A stretch of DNA of 64,000 nt, taken from assembly GCA_030248065.1 (NCBI GenBank), contig JASAMV010000620.1, positions 51,861-115,860 of the forward strand, written 5' to 3'. A model generated the notes under the pieces. It was given only the letters and a program-made list of their open reading frames with translations, had not been told where the DNA came from and made no database searches. The translations under genes and the position numbers were made by a program. The DNA is from Rhynchonema sp. JSB1_4. Its lineage: Eukaryota > Nematoda > Chromadorea > Monhysterida > Xyalidae. Positions 11,301 to 24,521 of this stretch are shown here, piece by piece (the stretch's first letter is position 1; every line of letters starts with the position of its first letter).

Positions 11301-13949
11301 CTGCTCGCCGTTGTTGTTTTGTTGTTCGTCAAACGAACGTGCCTGTTCTGTACTGCTTTATGCTCGCCAAAACAAAATCGAAAAATATGTAGTGTGTGGT
11401 TGTCGTGTGTGGTAGTGTTTGGTCCCTCAAGGATATTTGCATTTTGTTAACTGGTGCTTCCTTGTCTGCGGCGGTCATGGCTGCTAAGCTGCATGGCTCA
11501 TGTTCTTGGTAAAGGCTGCTTTTGTATAATATCTTGTGGTATTCCGCCCCTTCAATCGAGTGCATTCATATGTTATATAGACTCTCTACTATTAATGAAA
11601 GAAAAAAGTGCAAAGATTCGGCTTATTCTTGTGTAATCTACGCATGTGCTGACGTGCTGACGAAGCAGAGCTAACACGAAGGCCACGTGCATTGCACAGA
11701 ACACTGCTGTGCCCAGTTGAGCCAGCGTGAAACATGCGCCGATGCGAAGACCACACTTGAACTAGTAAAAAATTCTCCAACTCACATGCTTCACGTTCAT
11801 GTGCAAGACAATTCTTCACAGATTTGTCACAGCGATCTAGGTCTGGGCAATGGTGTATATTCCTCTTCGCAATGCACTTGACACCTGAACTCTTGTTTCA
11901 TGTTGAACCAAGCGACACAGACAGAGCGCCTTCTGGTTGAGTCAGTCAGACGTTATTATACTCTTGCAGCTATACGTGCAATGTTCGTTCAGTCGGCCAA
12001 TTGTATGGTGGTTGACGCATTTCATTAGCACAGTTTCGTTGACACAACTTTTAACATTTTTGCGTTAGAAGCACCAATTTGCACCGTACGTTAGAAGAGG
12101 TGCGCCAACGACGTGTGTCAGCCACGTCAGAATAACCCCGTTGTGCGTTGGTAGTAGGTATAGTAACAGGCAAGTTTGTTGCATATTGCGAATCCTATGA
12201 TAAGTAACAAACACACAAACTGTCTAGCAGCTATATTTCATGTGTAACTGCTGGCATTTAACCGTGACCGTGTGTGTTTGTAATGCTTCTGTGTTTCTAC
12301 AAGTGCCATCGCCACGAGTGCGCATTCGTTCCTTTTTGCGGCATGCACGCGCCTCATTTTTAGGAGCACACACGCACTTGCAAACCGTTGTATGTTTTCA
12401 ATATGTATACAGTAGTAGGTAGTAACTGTCTTGCTCGTTCGCCAGTTATCGCTGCTAACAAATGGCGCTCGCGCGCGACACCCGCATGTTTTCGTGTGCC
12501 ACTCTGACTTTTGGCTGTGTGTTACTACCATAATTTAGATGAACTTGCTGCTGCCACCCACCGCTGTTCCGCGCGCTCGCGAAGCATCGCAAGTCAAGCG
12601 GAACGAACAAAGTTAACTGCGTGTTGCAACCAGAAAAAGTTTTGAGTTCTTTTTATTGGAGTCACCACGTCACAGTCATTCGAAGTTGGTTGGTGATTCT
12701 GAAGCTATTAATCGAGTACAATCACGTGGTGTCTTGCAAAGGCATGCGATGCCGCTATATTCTGGTGTCATACACGCATCGGCGTACAGCACTGGTGTCG
12801 GCACAGGCTTAAAATATCCTAATCCAGGGTCCCTGCTCGCGCATGTGTGTTCGTTATTGGTTGGTTGGGTTGAAATAAGTCGAAAACGAACCATCCTACC
12901 TACTTTTACACATGGTCATGGTCTTCTTCCAGTTCTCCACATACACCAGAAACAGCCACATAAGCGCGCACACAGTGAATCCCCACGAGAGTAGTTTCTG
13001 TGGTTTGGCTGGTCGAAAGAGAGAGAGAGTTTGCTGCCATCCCGGCTTGTTTCCGGATAGCGCGCAGTGTTCAACCAGCCTATTCACCACGTCGGCTTAT
13101 TGTAATGTGGTTGACTGACATTGTTCACCAGCGCAAATGTTGAATGTTTTGGCGTTCAGGTTTGACGTTGTGTCGAAAAGGCCACAACTGGTATACACAT
13201 AAGGAGGAGGTGTGTCATCGTCATCGACGTGGGTAAACTACGTCACAATTAGCCGAAACGTGAAGTTCACAAATTCGCTTGCTAGATGCGCCAAGCATGA
13301 CACACACGGACTGTGAGCCTTTGCCCAACAATGCGTGTCCAATGCGACTGGGTACTCAGGGTTCGTTATAATTTCCCAAAGTCCGAGACTGACACACAGA
13401 CGCAACTGTAACCCGCCGTGCAAATACCAGTTCCGCCTCATTCTCTTTTCGCTCCGTATTTTTTTTTGCTGTTTGCGCGACCAGACAGGCGCGGTCTCTT
13501 CCTTTTACTTTGCGAGCGTTCCGTGTTGATTGGAACGAACAATACGGCTGGTTAACGCATTTGTATTCGGTCGTGGACGGTTTTCATGCCCTCGTCTGCG
13601 GTCGATGTGTGTCTTCATCTGCGCAGTGGTTCCCGTGCTACGTATCCACGCAGAATGGCGACTCCAGGATCAGGCACATAAAATTGTCAATTTGCAGATA
13701 ACGTGTCACACACAACTTGGGATCGACCCAATCCTTCACCCACATCACAATATGGCTGCATCTCCGCACATGGACAACGATTGACGACAATTAAATCATC
13801 ATTGAATAGGAGACCAATTTTACATATAATAATTATTTTCGCCAATCGCCACAAATACACAATCGTATCGTAGCGCCCGCGTATTCGCTTCGCTTTGTAT
13901 TTAGAACAATTATCGATTGATTGAGCGAATCTCAAATCAATAAATTACG
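8344..13949. other. Long gene-poor 5' flank of syntaxin gene
   Basis: No convincing exon is seen in 5.6 kb. The sequence is rich in alternating purine-pyrimidine words (a TG run at 9309-9328; many CACGTG, ACATGT and GCGCGC words between 9540 and 10,100). Three loosely related copies of a motif resembling GGTGGTTGACACACAT lie near 8870, 12,008 and 13,107. The region probably holds promoter and enhancer DNA of the downstream syntaxin, but no element can be proven. Confidence 0.5.
9309..9328. repeat. TG dinucleotide microsatellite
   Basis: Uninterrupted TG repeats within a wider GT/CA-rich stretch. Confidence 0.85.
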
Positions 13950-16900
13950 ATGCCGCGTGATCGTATGGATGCGCTCAGAGAGGTAACACCTTAACTGTTT
14001 TGTATGTAGAATGGCCGAAATTATTGCCAGTGTTGTTGGCGGGTGGGGTTTTCAATTTTATGATGCAGTCAAAGCTCGTCATAAGTCATATTGATGGGAC
14101 CTGAAAAATTGCGGTTGTGGAAGAAATTTCTGATTATACAAAGCGGAAATGTAGCACAGCAAATCTTTGTCCTCTCACAGGCGCAACAGGGCCAGCCGCC
14201 GGGCGAGACCGATCCGCTGATGGAACCGGAGGCCGGTGGAGGTGGTGCTTTTATGGAAGACTTCTTTGAACAAGTTGGTTTGGGTGGAATCAATCATAGA
14301 TTGTTCTGGCATGGTATCCTTTTCGTGATCTGATAGGAGCGTGATTTTGTCCGTCGTTAGATAAAATTAGTGATCGACTGATCACCGTACCACGAAGCGG
14401 GTAAACGGAATGGTGTTGAGGCATCTTGTGCATATTGGCACGGACGATAACCTGGTGCACCGCCCGCCCATGTGAACATACATACATAGAAACGGACAAT
14501 CGACAATTCCCCGCACAAATCTCATTCTGAGGAATTGATGTTTCATGGTTGCTTTATTTACAATTGCAGATCGAGGAGATCCGCAGCAGCCTTGACATGA
14601 TTCAACAAAGCGTCGACGAAGTCAAACAGAAACAGTCGGCCATCTTGTCCAATCCCGTCAACGATCCAAGTTTGTGAACACAAATACCATGTCATTTATT
14701 TTTTTGTTATGATGGCCGGTCGCACTTAGTCTGCCAAGGTTATATCGTGAAAAATTGGGATGCTACCTCTATGTAGAGTACCTATAATTTCCAGTAGCCA
14801 AAAGGTTCTTCCAAGACAGCCACGATCAACTATTTTCTGGTCGAAACATTGCAAATATCCAAGAACTCGCGCGCCCAATTGCATTGGGATACATTACAGA
14901 GAGACGATCGCTCCTTTAAGTCACTCAATAGTCGGCCATCAAGTACACAGATGCTTGAATTTGCATTAAAGTAAATTTAAACTTTAGAACTCAAAGAAGA
15001 GATGGACGAACTGATGGGAACGATCATGAAATCAGCCAACAAAGTGCGCGGCAAACTGAAAGGTTCGTTCGCATTCTTGGCTTTGGCTTGGCTTACAGGA
15101 TTACAGGCCACAGGCCTTTTCAGGAACAATTACAAAACCTGATACTTCTGTCACACTACCTAGTTAATGCTCACTGAAAAGAGTCATGGATAAACGGACT
15201 GACCGATAACGCATGAGGAGGCAGCTTCGGAATTGATGTGGCTCCACTTTGGTTGCATAGCCTATGTTTGCACACAGCATGAAGATCATAAATACAGCAT
15301 TTCTTCAAGACAAAAAGTGGCTCTCGCCACAAAAGAAAGACACTCAATATTTATTGATGAAACATCACCCAGATGCTTGCAGCAATCGAACAAGCCATAG
15401 AACAAGAGGAGAGCGCCGGGGAGCAGGGCGCCGACTTTCGCATTCGCAAGACGCAGCACGCGACCTTGTCACGAAAGTTTGTGGAGGTGATGACAGATTA
15501 CAACAAAACAAAGTGCGACTATCGCGACAGATGTAAGGACAGGATACAGAGACAAGTCAACATCGGTCAGTTTATATTTTAATGTTTTTGGGTTGCGGTG
15601 TTGTCTAATTTGGGTACCACCGCCTCCACTGTCCGAATGAGCGGCATCAAGATGAAAGGGATCAAACTTGACGACCTGTTTGGTTATTCTTTGGTCACGT
15701 GACTTTATAATTGTACGTTTGCTGATGCCGCCAATTTCGATCAGCGCAAAAGTTGTTCTTGACAATTGACAATAAACTCAAACTGTTCGCCTTTCGAAAT
15801 TATAGTGGCATCAGTCTCGAAATATCCTCACAACAAACAGTCACGTGACCTGGCAAGATTATGGTTTCATGGTGTCTTAGTTTGTGATGTTGTGTGGGCT
15901 CCATCAGCAATTATCCGGTCTGTAGCTGTATGGCACGCTAAGTGGACACCAATTGACAGCAGTGGATTACGTTGAGACTGCGTGATCATCTCTGCCTTCG
16001 TGCAAACTATTAGCTGGTGATGTTTCAGCTGGCGCTAATATCGATGACGATCAACTTGAAGAAATGATCGAAAGTGGGCAAGCTGCTTCATTAACACAAG
16101 GCGTACGTTTCGTTCTCAGCTGCTAATCTGACAAATAGCTACAATTCTTTGTTTGATTGGTTGACACAGATTTCTGAAATTAATGCGCTCGAGTCACGAC
16201 AAAACTGGACTTTTTCATTGAGGACCTCTCGACGCACGCGTTTCTGTGAAAAGTATATACAGTATGCCACGGCGAGTATGTCGGAGATCTGTGTCAACCA
16301 TTTCTCAACAAGCTTGACTTTTTCTCATTATCGCGTTCGTTCGCAGATCTTCACGGATCAAGGCAAAGCCGCTCAAGCGCTGGCCGACGTCGAAGCGCGC
16401 AACCAGGACATTCTGCAGCTGGAGGAGAGCATCAAGCAGCTGCACGACATGTTCATGGACATGGCCATGTTGATTGAGTCACAGGTGAGGGCACACTGCT
16501 GATGATCACGGGGTGTCATTCGCACTGACGACCACTTGGTGCACCGCAAGTCTGTGGAAATGTAGCGGTCGAAATGGACAATGAAAACATGTCACGCACA
16601 CAGACAGTAACCTACTGGAGATTGAGCCTAATCGCTCTGATTGCTCTGATGCTTGATCGATTTGAGTGCACCGATTCGTCAATGAACCTCTGTGGATTTA
16701 ACTGGACTTTTTTCGGGGTTCCTGGCGTTGTGGTGACGATAACATGCAAAGAAGCGTTGAAGTAAGACTCGAACTGGACGAGACAATGCTTACACAGTGC
16801 AGGAACATAGTAGTTAGTGTGACGCGAGTAGTACATTTGCTCTGAAACTTTTTTTGCATGATGCACCGTAGTCGGATCAGATGTTTTGCGGACGCAGTAG

Positions 16901-17641
16901 CAGGTAGTCACCTGTGTTAGCAGGTGCCTAGCAGGTAACAGGTAGATGTTAGCACATGTGGCAGACCCACAGCTTGCGTCGGCCGCCGGGTGGTCGTTTA
17001 GGGTCAGGTTTCTCTCCTTATGCTTTGCTTTGGCTTGGCCGAGGCCCATGGTTGGCCTAAGCCGTGAGCCTGAGCCTAAATGTAGACCCAGTATGCCTAG
17101 GTCGAAACCGGCACGTTGTGGGAGTTCCTATGGATTCGGTCCACAATAAATTTTCAGGAGTCTGTCAATTTCCTATTTTACCCTGAATTTGCAGGGCGAA
17201 ATGGTTGATCGAATCGAGTTCAACGTCACACACGCCAAAGACTACGTTGGCTCGGCCGTCGCCGATACGAAAAAAGCTGCCGCGCTGCAGGCCGCTGCTA
17301 GACGGGTGCGTCAAACGTAGATTATTTGAAGATGTGCACCAAATGAGTTCATCTCTCACGACAAATAAATCCCTGGAGCGGGCATATTTCTGTTCTGCAA
17401 ATATTTCTGAATAAGAATCCAGCGGCGGTTTCATTTTCAGTGATGTTTTGTGCTGAAACACACTGTGGGTTTTTTAGGAAACTATGGGATGCGGTGTGGG
17501 GCACCATGACATTCACCAGTAGTTCCTGCGTGATAAAGTTGCGCGCTGATGTTTCAGAAGAAGATTATCATCATCATTGTTGTGACTGTCATCGGTGCAC
17601 TGGCCACGTATTACATTGGCGGCAAACTCGGCATGTTCTAA
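13950..17641 (+). CDS. Syntaxin-1-like plasma-membrane Qa-SNARE, nine exons
   Basis: Syntaxin 1 is the target-membrane SNARE that pairs with SNAP-25 and synaptobrevin to drive vesicle exocytosis. Exons: 13950-13982, 14181-14273, 14570-14669, 14988-15062, 15383-15565, 16029-16102, 16347-16484, 17195-17305, 17558-17641; phases agree throughout. The start is [11 protein letters not shown]. The Habc domain includes [15 protein letters not shown] and the signature [18 protein letters not shown]. The SNARE helix runs through [20 protein letters not shown] and [10 protein letters not shown], with the zero-layer glutamine in SQGE. The last exon begins with two lysines, followed by a hydrophobic tail anchor ([20 protein letters not shown]) and TAA. 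The order and lengths match neuronal syntaxins closely. A MITE-free dispersed repeat lies in introns 2 and 7. Confidence 0.96.
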
Positions 17642-17698
17642 GTGCTACCACGTCTCAGTCCGTTCACACCTACAGTGTACACCCGGTTAAACAACCAG

Positions 17699-17704
17699 AA
17701 TAAA
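17699..17704 (+). terminator. Polyadenylation signal of syntaxin-1-like gene
   Basis: AATAAA lies 58 bases after the stop codon, a suitable distance for 3' end formation. Confidence 0.6.
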
Positions 17705-20700
17705 TCCATCCATAAAAACAAGCACTTCCGTCGACTTTTTCGAATTTTTTATCTTTTATATTTTCGCCATTTACTCGGTATGTGTATTTACTTATCGTTT
17801 ATTTATTACTTAGTGCGTTCAATTTTTTGTTTGTTTTCTTTGCGACGTTTCGTCTGATTATGCACTGCATTATACCGTGTTCAGCTGATATTTTGGCTTT
17901 TTGCAATTATTCTTATACTTTTCCTATAGTTTGGCGCTTGCATTTCGCGCAGGGCTTTTATAATTGATTTTGTAAGTTTCGGTAGTGTCGCATCGTTAGA
18001 AACTCGCGCGCATCAAAATAAGCTGAAATTGTCCTGTGATTTATTATACATGTAGACACAAGGCGGCTTTGTAGATTTTTTCAGCAGAAGCACACGTAGG
18101 TAGTATTTAGAAAAAGTGTTTTATGTCAAATACCCCCGGGCGTTTGAAATGGTACTCCGTGGTCACTTGATTTTGAACAAAAAAAATCGCTAATTTTGTG
18201 GGAAACTATTTTCCTGACTCCTGTATTCGTTCGGAAAACAAACCGTTCTCTTATTATTATGCAGATTTGATATTATTTTTATATTGTCACCACATTTATA
18301 TCTGAAAATGGGTTGTTATGTATATTTTTCGATGTTTTTACGTTTTATTAAAATATTATTATTCGTGTTTGTGACTGAAAACGTGTTGCGCGCGTGTGTT
18401 TTTTCTGTGTGCATGCAAGAAACCATCTCAAAGATTTACGATCAGTGTTTGCTGTATCAATACCCGAGCAGAGTTTTGTTTACTGCGCTATTTCTTTGTC
18501 TTGTTTTCAAATACGTTTTTGATCGTTTGTTTCAGTTTCAAGTTTGGCTTGTATCCAAAATCTATCATAACTTTTTTACAACTAACTCGCAAGGCGTAAA
18601 TGTATGTATTTCGTGTGGAACTATGTAAGTGAGAAACAAATACCAGCTTTAATCTAAAAGCTTTAACGCGCTGAATGTGGCATCAAAAATATTCTTTGGC
18701 TCTGAATAAGCTATTCTAGTCTCAGCATTCCACTTATACATACCGTACCTTTACCTTTCACTGACGTGCGTGTGAATTCATCAGTGGCTGAATTTATGAT
18801 TTATATTCTCACCATTTTTGCAATAAAGCTATTTTTCGCAGAAACTCAGCACGACTAAACCATACTGTTTTATTGTTGTCCTTTTCTCAAAACACACCTC
18901 TAACGGCCTGAGAGTTGAAGTGCGTGATGCATGATGTTTCGCTACGTGCTTGCATTTTTGTGAGAAGTTTGATAAGATTATAATGAAAGCTCGACATTTA
19001 TAGCGAATTATACGTGCATAAAATGACTTAGTACTTTATCTATCGTTTTGTTACGCTCCTCGTTTTGTGGACATAATTTTTTAAATTGTTTTATCATTAA
19101 AAACAATTTTGTCAAAGGCTGAATAAAGTAGATTAACACTGCCGATACACACGATTTTATTATGCTTGCTGTCATTGATGCACGCATCAAATTCACACCG
19201 CTTTCCAGTGAACGTTCTTGAAGCTCCGGGCTTGGTTCATTCTCAAAGATAAGCCAAAGGCTGAAAGCTTAAGGTTGCTCCATCGTCAACTTCATGAGAC
19301 ACTCACCACGGTTGCGTGCTTTGTGTGTCATTCGTGTGTTGTTGTGGAGCGCTATAGGCTCATGCAGGAATGGCTTGATTTGCTGTCGTGGTGGTTCAAA
19401 CAAAAAAGTGGCTGCCGGAACTTGGGCTTAGGCCTATTTTCAGGCTTAGGCTCAGCCTTGGGATTAGGCACAGACCCCAGTCTGAGTTAAATGAAACATC
19501 ACAGGCACTGCAAGTGCAAACACAAGGAGCCACATCAAACTTGGTAATCGGTTCGGATCGGATGTGATCTGCATGCCTTGGTCAAGTGACTTTTTTGAAT
19601 CAAGGTTGTTAAGAAATTTAGTGTTGCCACTAACTTCATCCAGTGTATAAGATGTTCCCCTACCTAAAACTAATAAGCTGGACGAAATTAGTTGCTCCAG
19701 TAAATTTCTTAATATGGTTATTGCAAGAATCATGCGCTGTCAGGGCAAGTCACATCCGATTATCAAGTTTGATATGGACCGAGACGTGAAACGTCAAGTG
19801 CCGAACTGCTATCTACCGCTGCATCCAATTGGGACCAGAGACCCCCATACTTGATGCGGTATATTTCGCAACAAAGCTGAAGGTAAGAGGGAGCACGGCG
19901 GATGACACGTTTTGTGTTGCGAAATATTGGTCGACAAAACTCTTGAGAGCTCCAGCGGTGTATTGCCCGCACAGGAATATACCACGGTCAATGATACGGT
20001 TTCGAGGGAGTTCATGCTTTGTGTGCAACATCTGCGAATTATTCATCGATATAAGTGGTAATAACGGAGAACCATCGAGGCGACAGCGTAACGCAACAAA
20101 CTGAAATCATGACCTCAACTGTGCCACTTCAATCGTTCAAGTGCACGATGACAGTATGCACCATAGTCATCAATGATCAGTTTGAGCAAATGCAATTTGC
20201 CCACAAGCATCCTACTAGCTTTCAAGCAAAAGCGGCTTTATCGTGCCGTTGGTGGACTGATAGTATGCATGAGTCATGGTCCCGGTGACAGCAGGTGCAT
20301 GTGGTGCACTTGTGTCCCAAAACCCAAAATGTCAACAAAAACACGCGAACAGCATGCATAGCGTATGTGCATATGTTCCTGCTTCCTGTACCATGTGTGT
20401 GCTGTCCCTGCATATTGTGGCGTTATCTATCGATTCATTTTGGCTTGAATGAGAGAGACCCATTGAGAGCGCAGTGTCCAAGAGCACATGCTTCGTTCAG
20501 TCAAATTGTATAGACGCTTTGTGTGTTGTCTGCTTTTGTTCGAGGATCTCCTCAGATAGAATACGGCGAGAATGAGGCGAGTCAGGATGCAGTGTGCAAT
20601 TTATATTAGTAATTTTGTGGTCTCAATTTATATGCTCGCGCACTGCACATGTTGAAATGGCATTGGCAGGCAACCTTGTGCACTATGCATAGATCAACCC

Positions 20701-21193
20701 AAACGCACACAACAGTATTTCAACACACCGCGCTGCCGCAGTCAGTCAGCTCGCTCGCTTATCGCGCATTTTTGACAGTTCAAGTTGGCCCGTGCTGATT
20801 TTACGTTCTTTTTTCATGGTGAAATTCGGCTTTTTCCTGAAAATTTAGTGTCTGCTACATTTGTTTTGACAGACGGAATACATCGCCAGCTAATCCGGCA
20901 AAGTAGCTGCTTTTCTTTTGCTACTGAGAACAAATCTGAAATCTAAAACAAAGAATACGTATCGACAATCTGACGTCATGTTCGCCCCACAGTCGGATGT
21001 TTGATGAAGTAAATTGAGTTTGCAGATATTGGTTTCAAATTACTAGGTCTTGCAAGTTGCATTTCAGCCTGCATTACATGGGGCAGCTGGTAGCCATAGC
21101 AATAATCTGAAACCAGCCTAAGCCACGGAGGAAAAAACAGCGACGAAACATCAAATAAAGCTGCTGTGACTCATTCCTGGCATCATCGCGCCA
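17705..21193. other. Region between the two syntaxin genes
   Basis: No exon could be supported. The first 1.5 kb is AT-rich. A dispersed TTAGGC-containing repeat occupies about 19,420-19,870. Short open frames with many Phe and Tyr codons reflect base composition. Confidence 0.5.
19420..19870. repeat. TTAGGC-containing dispersed repeat, copy A
   Basis: It contains degenerate TTAGGC units, then TGAAACATCACAGGCACT, and later AACTGCTATCTACCGCTGCA and CAATTGGGACCAGA. The same order of words occurs at 26,803-26,960. Copy A is longer because a 270-bp segment (about 19,520-19,790) with its own inverted ends (CATCAAACTTG and CAAGTTTGATA) is inserted between the shared parts. Confidence 0.65.
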
Positions 21194-22829
21194 ATGCGTG
21201 AGTTCTCGTCGAGTTTGAAAGAGAAATTCGACCACGAGCGACAACGTTTTCTCGGACCAAAATCAATGGCGGCTGCCACCGAATCGTCGAGCAGAGGATT
21301 CCACTGGTTTCAAAATGAAGTTGGTTTGCAATTACAGTTGCAAAATATTTGTCAGCAATTGCAAATTTTCTTCAATAAAAATGTTTTACCCATGATGCTC
21401 TGTGCAGGTGCAACGCCTGAGCGAGCAGCTAGAGCGTGTGCGCGCCGACATAATCCAACTGAAACACGAGCATGCTCGAGCGCTACAAAACACATCCGTC
21501 GACTCAGGTTTGCGGAGATGAGGGAAAAGTGCCGATTGTGACCCGTTAGGCAATATTTCACGCCTAAATGTCGCTGATGTTTCATCTCAGAAGCCCGCGC
21601 TCGTCGGGAACAATTGGCTCACACGGTGGTTGTCAGTTTGAAGCAAGCACGCGCTGATATCGCCGGTGAGTTCGAGTTGGCGAGGGGGTTTGGGAGGTTT
21701 CAATTGTTTCATGATTTGTCAAACAAAGCATTTCTTTATCGTCAGTGCGTCAGGCCCAAGTGAACGCTGCGACCGAAGTTCCGTTGATCGAGAAACGCGT
21801 TCTCATCAACAATTTCGACAGTCTGAAAACGCGATTTCAGGCGTTGTTGGGCGAATTTGAAGCTGATGAACAGGCGTACAGAGACAGAGTCACGAAACGG
21901 ATACGCAGGGAGATCGACATATGTGAGTGGGAAAAAAGTCAACCACAAAGTCGGTATTGATACTGATTTGTGTGAAACATATTTTACCCGTGGCGCTGCA
22001 TCCACCCGAGCTGCCTAACATGAAAGTGCTTGCTATTTTCCACATCCACACCACCATAGGTGCGGTCGAATCGAATATCTCTCATAAACTTCTAATTCTG
22101 ACTGAATTTGTGATCATGACACATTATTTTTATGCAGCTGGCGCCAACGTGACGGAAGAGCAATTCGATGACTTCATTCACTCTGGTGGACAATCGGTTT
22201 TCACACAACAGGTCAGTTCAGTTGCATGGGGTGTCAATCTCCTCCATGATTGACACGATCAGGATCCGGCATTTTTGGTCACTGAAGAATAGGTTTGATG
22301 TGGATCACAGAAAAAACACGAGCAAAGCCTCGATTCGATCCAGATTCTGGCCGACACACACATGGCCAAACGGGTGTTCGGCGACATTCAGACGCGCGCG
22401 GACGAGGTGGCAAATTTGGAGAAGGAAATCGTCCAACTGCACGAACTTTGGGTCGATTTGGCTGTGATGGTCGATCAGCAGGTTAGGGAGCGATTGAGTC
22501 GCAAAAGTTGCCCTGACGACCACACCACCCGCAACAGAAACAAGTTGTATGAAACGATGCCTGATTTTCAGGGCGAGACGGTTGATTCGATCGAGGCGAA
22601 CGTGCAAACAGCCGGCAGCGAGGTGGATGCCGGTGCCAAGCAGGTGCAATCGGCGCTCGAAAGCACCAGGAAGGCCAGAAAGGTATACGTCTTGTTGCAA
22701 ATGCAGAATTTGGTCTTTTTATCCTCATTATTCATTTTTTTTCAGAAAAAAGTGTTCCTCATCATTCTTGGTGTCGTCGTCGTAATAATTCTGGTGTTAG
22801 TGCTCTGGATTGTGCTCAGTGGTTCGTGA
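21194..22829 (+). CDS. Divergent syntaxin paralogue (Qa-SNARE)
   Basis: This is a second syntaxin 3.5 kb downstream of the first and in the same direction. Exons: 21194-21319 (first exon, start uncertain), 21408-21507, 21591-21665, 21746-21922, 22138-22211, 22311-22481, 22572-22682, 22746-22829. Four exons have exactly the same length as their counterparts in the first gene (100, 75, 74 and 111 bases), and phases are the same. The SNARE helix keeps the zero-layer glutamine (VDQQGETVDSIE). The tail anchor follows two lysines (VFLIILGVVVVIILVLVLWI) and TGA. The Habc domain has lost the RKTQH-type signature and diverged strongly. It should still be a tail-anchored membrane-fusion protein, with a partner or compartment that may differ. 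An upstream first exon may be missing from this model. Confidence 0.88.
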
Positions 22830-24167
22830 ATCAAAGCACTTCGAAATGTTCATTCACACTTCTGTTTTTCTTGCTGTGCTTTTTCGTGATTTCGAATGCA
22901 TTCTGTTCTTTTACTGGTCAACCAACACACTTGATGCTTTATTTTCTTTTTGTATAATTCAATCTGTGTTGATGATATGTTCGCATTGCGTTTATTGTCA
23001 TCGCTCATGCAAATCTGAAACAAATACGTGTTCGAAATAAAAAGACACACATAGCGGTCGGGGACGAATGACCGTCTCCATTCCATGTGGCTTACAATGG
23101 TTTTAGTGTCGTTTACGTAGTTGCCACACCACAAAATATGACGTAACAAACACACACATGGGGACCGTCATGTGTTCTGTGCCTCACATGTTTGCTGCGT
23201 GCGACTGCTGCTTGCAAGCTTCGTGGTGCAATCAGTTAAAATGCACGTAAACAACAGTCTTGTGCAAACCCTCTTGAGCCAGTGATCCAAATTTGCATTG
23301 ATCCTCAGAAAATGAGGTCACGATTGAAGTTCTCACATTTGTGAATCAATGTAAGCAAGTACTAAAGCAATCAATCGACCGTGCTGCGCTTTGTGAACAT
23401 GTGATCAAGATAAATATCGATTGACTGCGGCATTTGTCATCATGCAGACCCTGAATAAACGTATTATAAGTTTTCTCATTTGAAACTGAATGAAACTCCA
23501 CCCACGCCAATCAGTTATGTTAGTCTAGTTCTAAGCTGGTCTTACCTGTCCTGTCACTGCATGTCACAACGAGTGTTCGCGTGGGTTAGATGTTATAAAT
23601 CCCAACTAAGCTGACGTGCAAATCGAACAAGTTGTAAGCCGATCGATTTGCAGTTACAAGCCATTACAAGCTTACAGTTGACCATGACGGCTGACCATCC
23701 GATGTTTTCCTAATTATAGCTCTCCTGACAAATGGAACCCGCGGTATCATACGTGCTTTGCTGAGAGTGGAGTGATCCAAAGCTGGGCGCACTACATCAC
23801 ATGCGCAAAACAGAAGCCGAGTTCGGTTTGGGCAGATTGAACTGCACTACATTGATTGATGTCATCTAAATCGAATTGTGTTTGTTACCGGGTTTTTAGA
23901 ACGGTAGATTCAAATTTCAAATTTTATTTGCAAGCTCACGCAAAGACCTACAACGAGATCCGGAAAACACCTGAAAAATAAACGAGTGTACGTAACACAA
24001 TGATAATCATGAATGAACAAACGACAAAACGTACCAGAGAAATTTTAAACCAACCAAAAACAGCAACGACAGGCGAAAATCAGTGATCAATGGCGCACAC
24101 GAGATGAAAACAGGCGATAACAAAAACCAACGATTACCTGAAAGCAGCAACTCAGTGACTGAGAAGA
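22830..24167. other. Intergenic, with syntaxin paralogue 3' UTR
   Basis: AATAAA lies at 23036-23041, 207 bases after the stop codon. No other exon is recognised. Confidence 0.5.
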
Positions 24168-24521
24168 TCAGTCAACGACGGCTGAGAATTTTGTTGAAAT
24201 ATGGCGAGAAACTACGTCTCGACCACGTGAGTTTAGTTTAGATTTAAAGGCCGCAATTGAGGCAGCGGAGACGACGTCCTCTGGGAGCCTGTTCCAGAGG
24301 TCCACAACGCGATAAGCCCAATACCCGGACAAGTCCGGACCCGCGCCATGAACTCGACACAAACTGTGGGAGTGCCCTCGGGTTGGGCGGTCGGTGTCAC
24401 GCGGTGGAAAGAATGATTCCTTGGTTACCCCAGGTATGAGACCACGAACGACTTTGTATAGTCCGTCCACCAGCTCATGGCACTTTGTGTTGCTGCTGGC
24501 CGACTTGTTCCCTTCCTCCAC
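24168..24521 (-). pseudogene. C-terminal part of LINE reverse transcriptase ORF
   Basis: The frame encodes CHELVDGLYKVVRGL, then FFPPRDTDRPTRGHS, RVVDLWNRLPEDVV and FKSKLNSRG. This is the usual C-terminal tail of jockey/CR1-type LINE proteins (a WN.LP motif followed by F..L). It is the natural continuation of the reverse transcriptase at 24,800-26,400 but is separated from it by a palindromic rearrangement. Confidence 0.8.

Noticed and set aside
14091..14333. 80-residue frame reading into a syntaxin exon
   Set aside because: The part before 14,181 lies in intron 1; a clear acceptor CTCTCACAG precedes the true exon.
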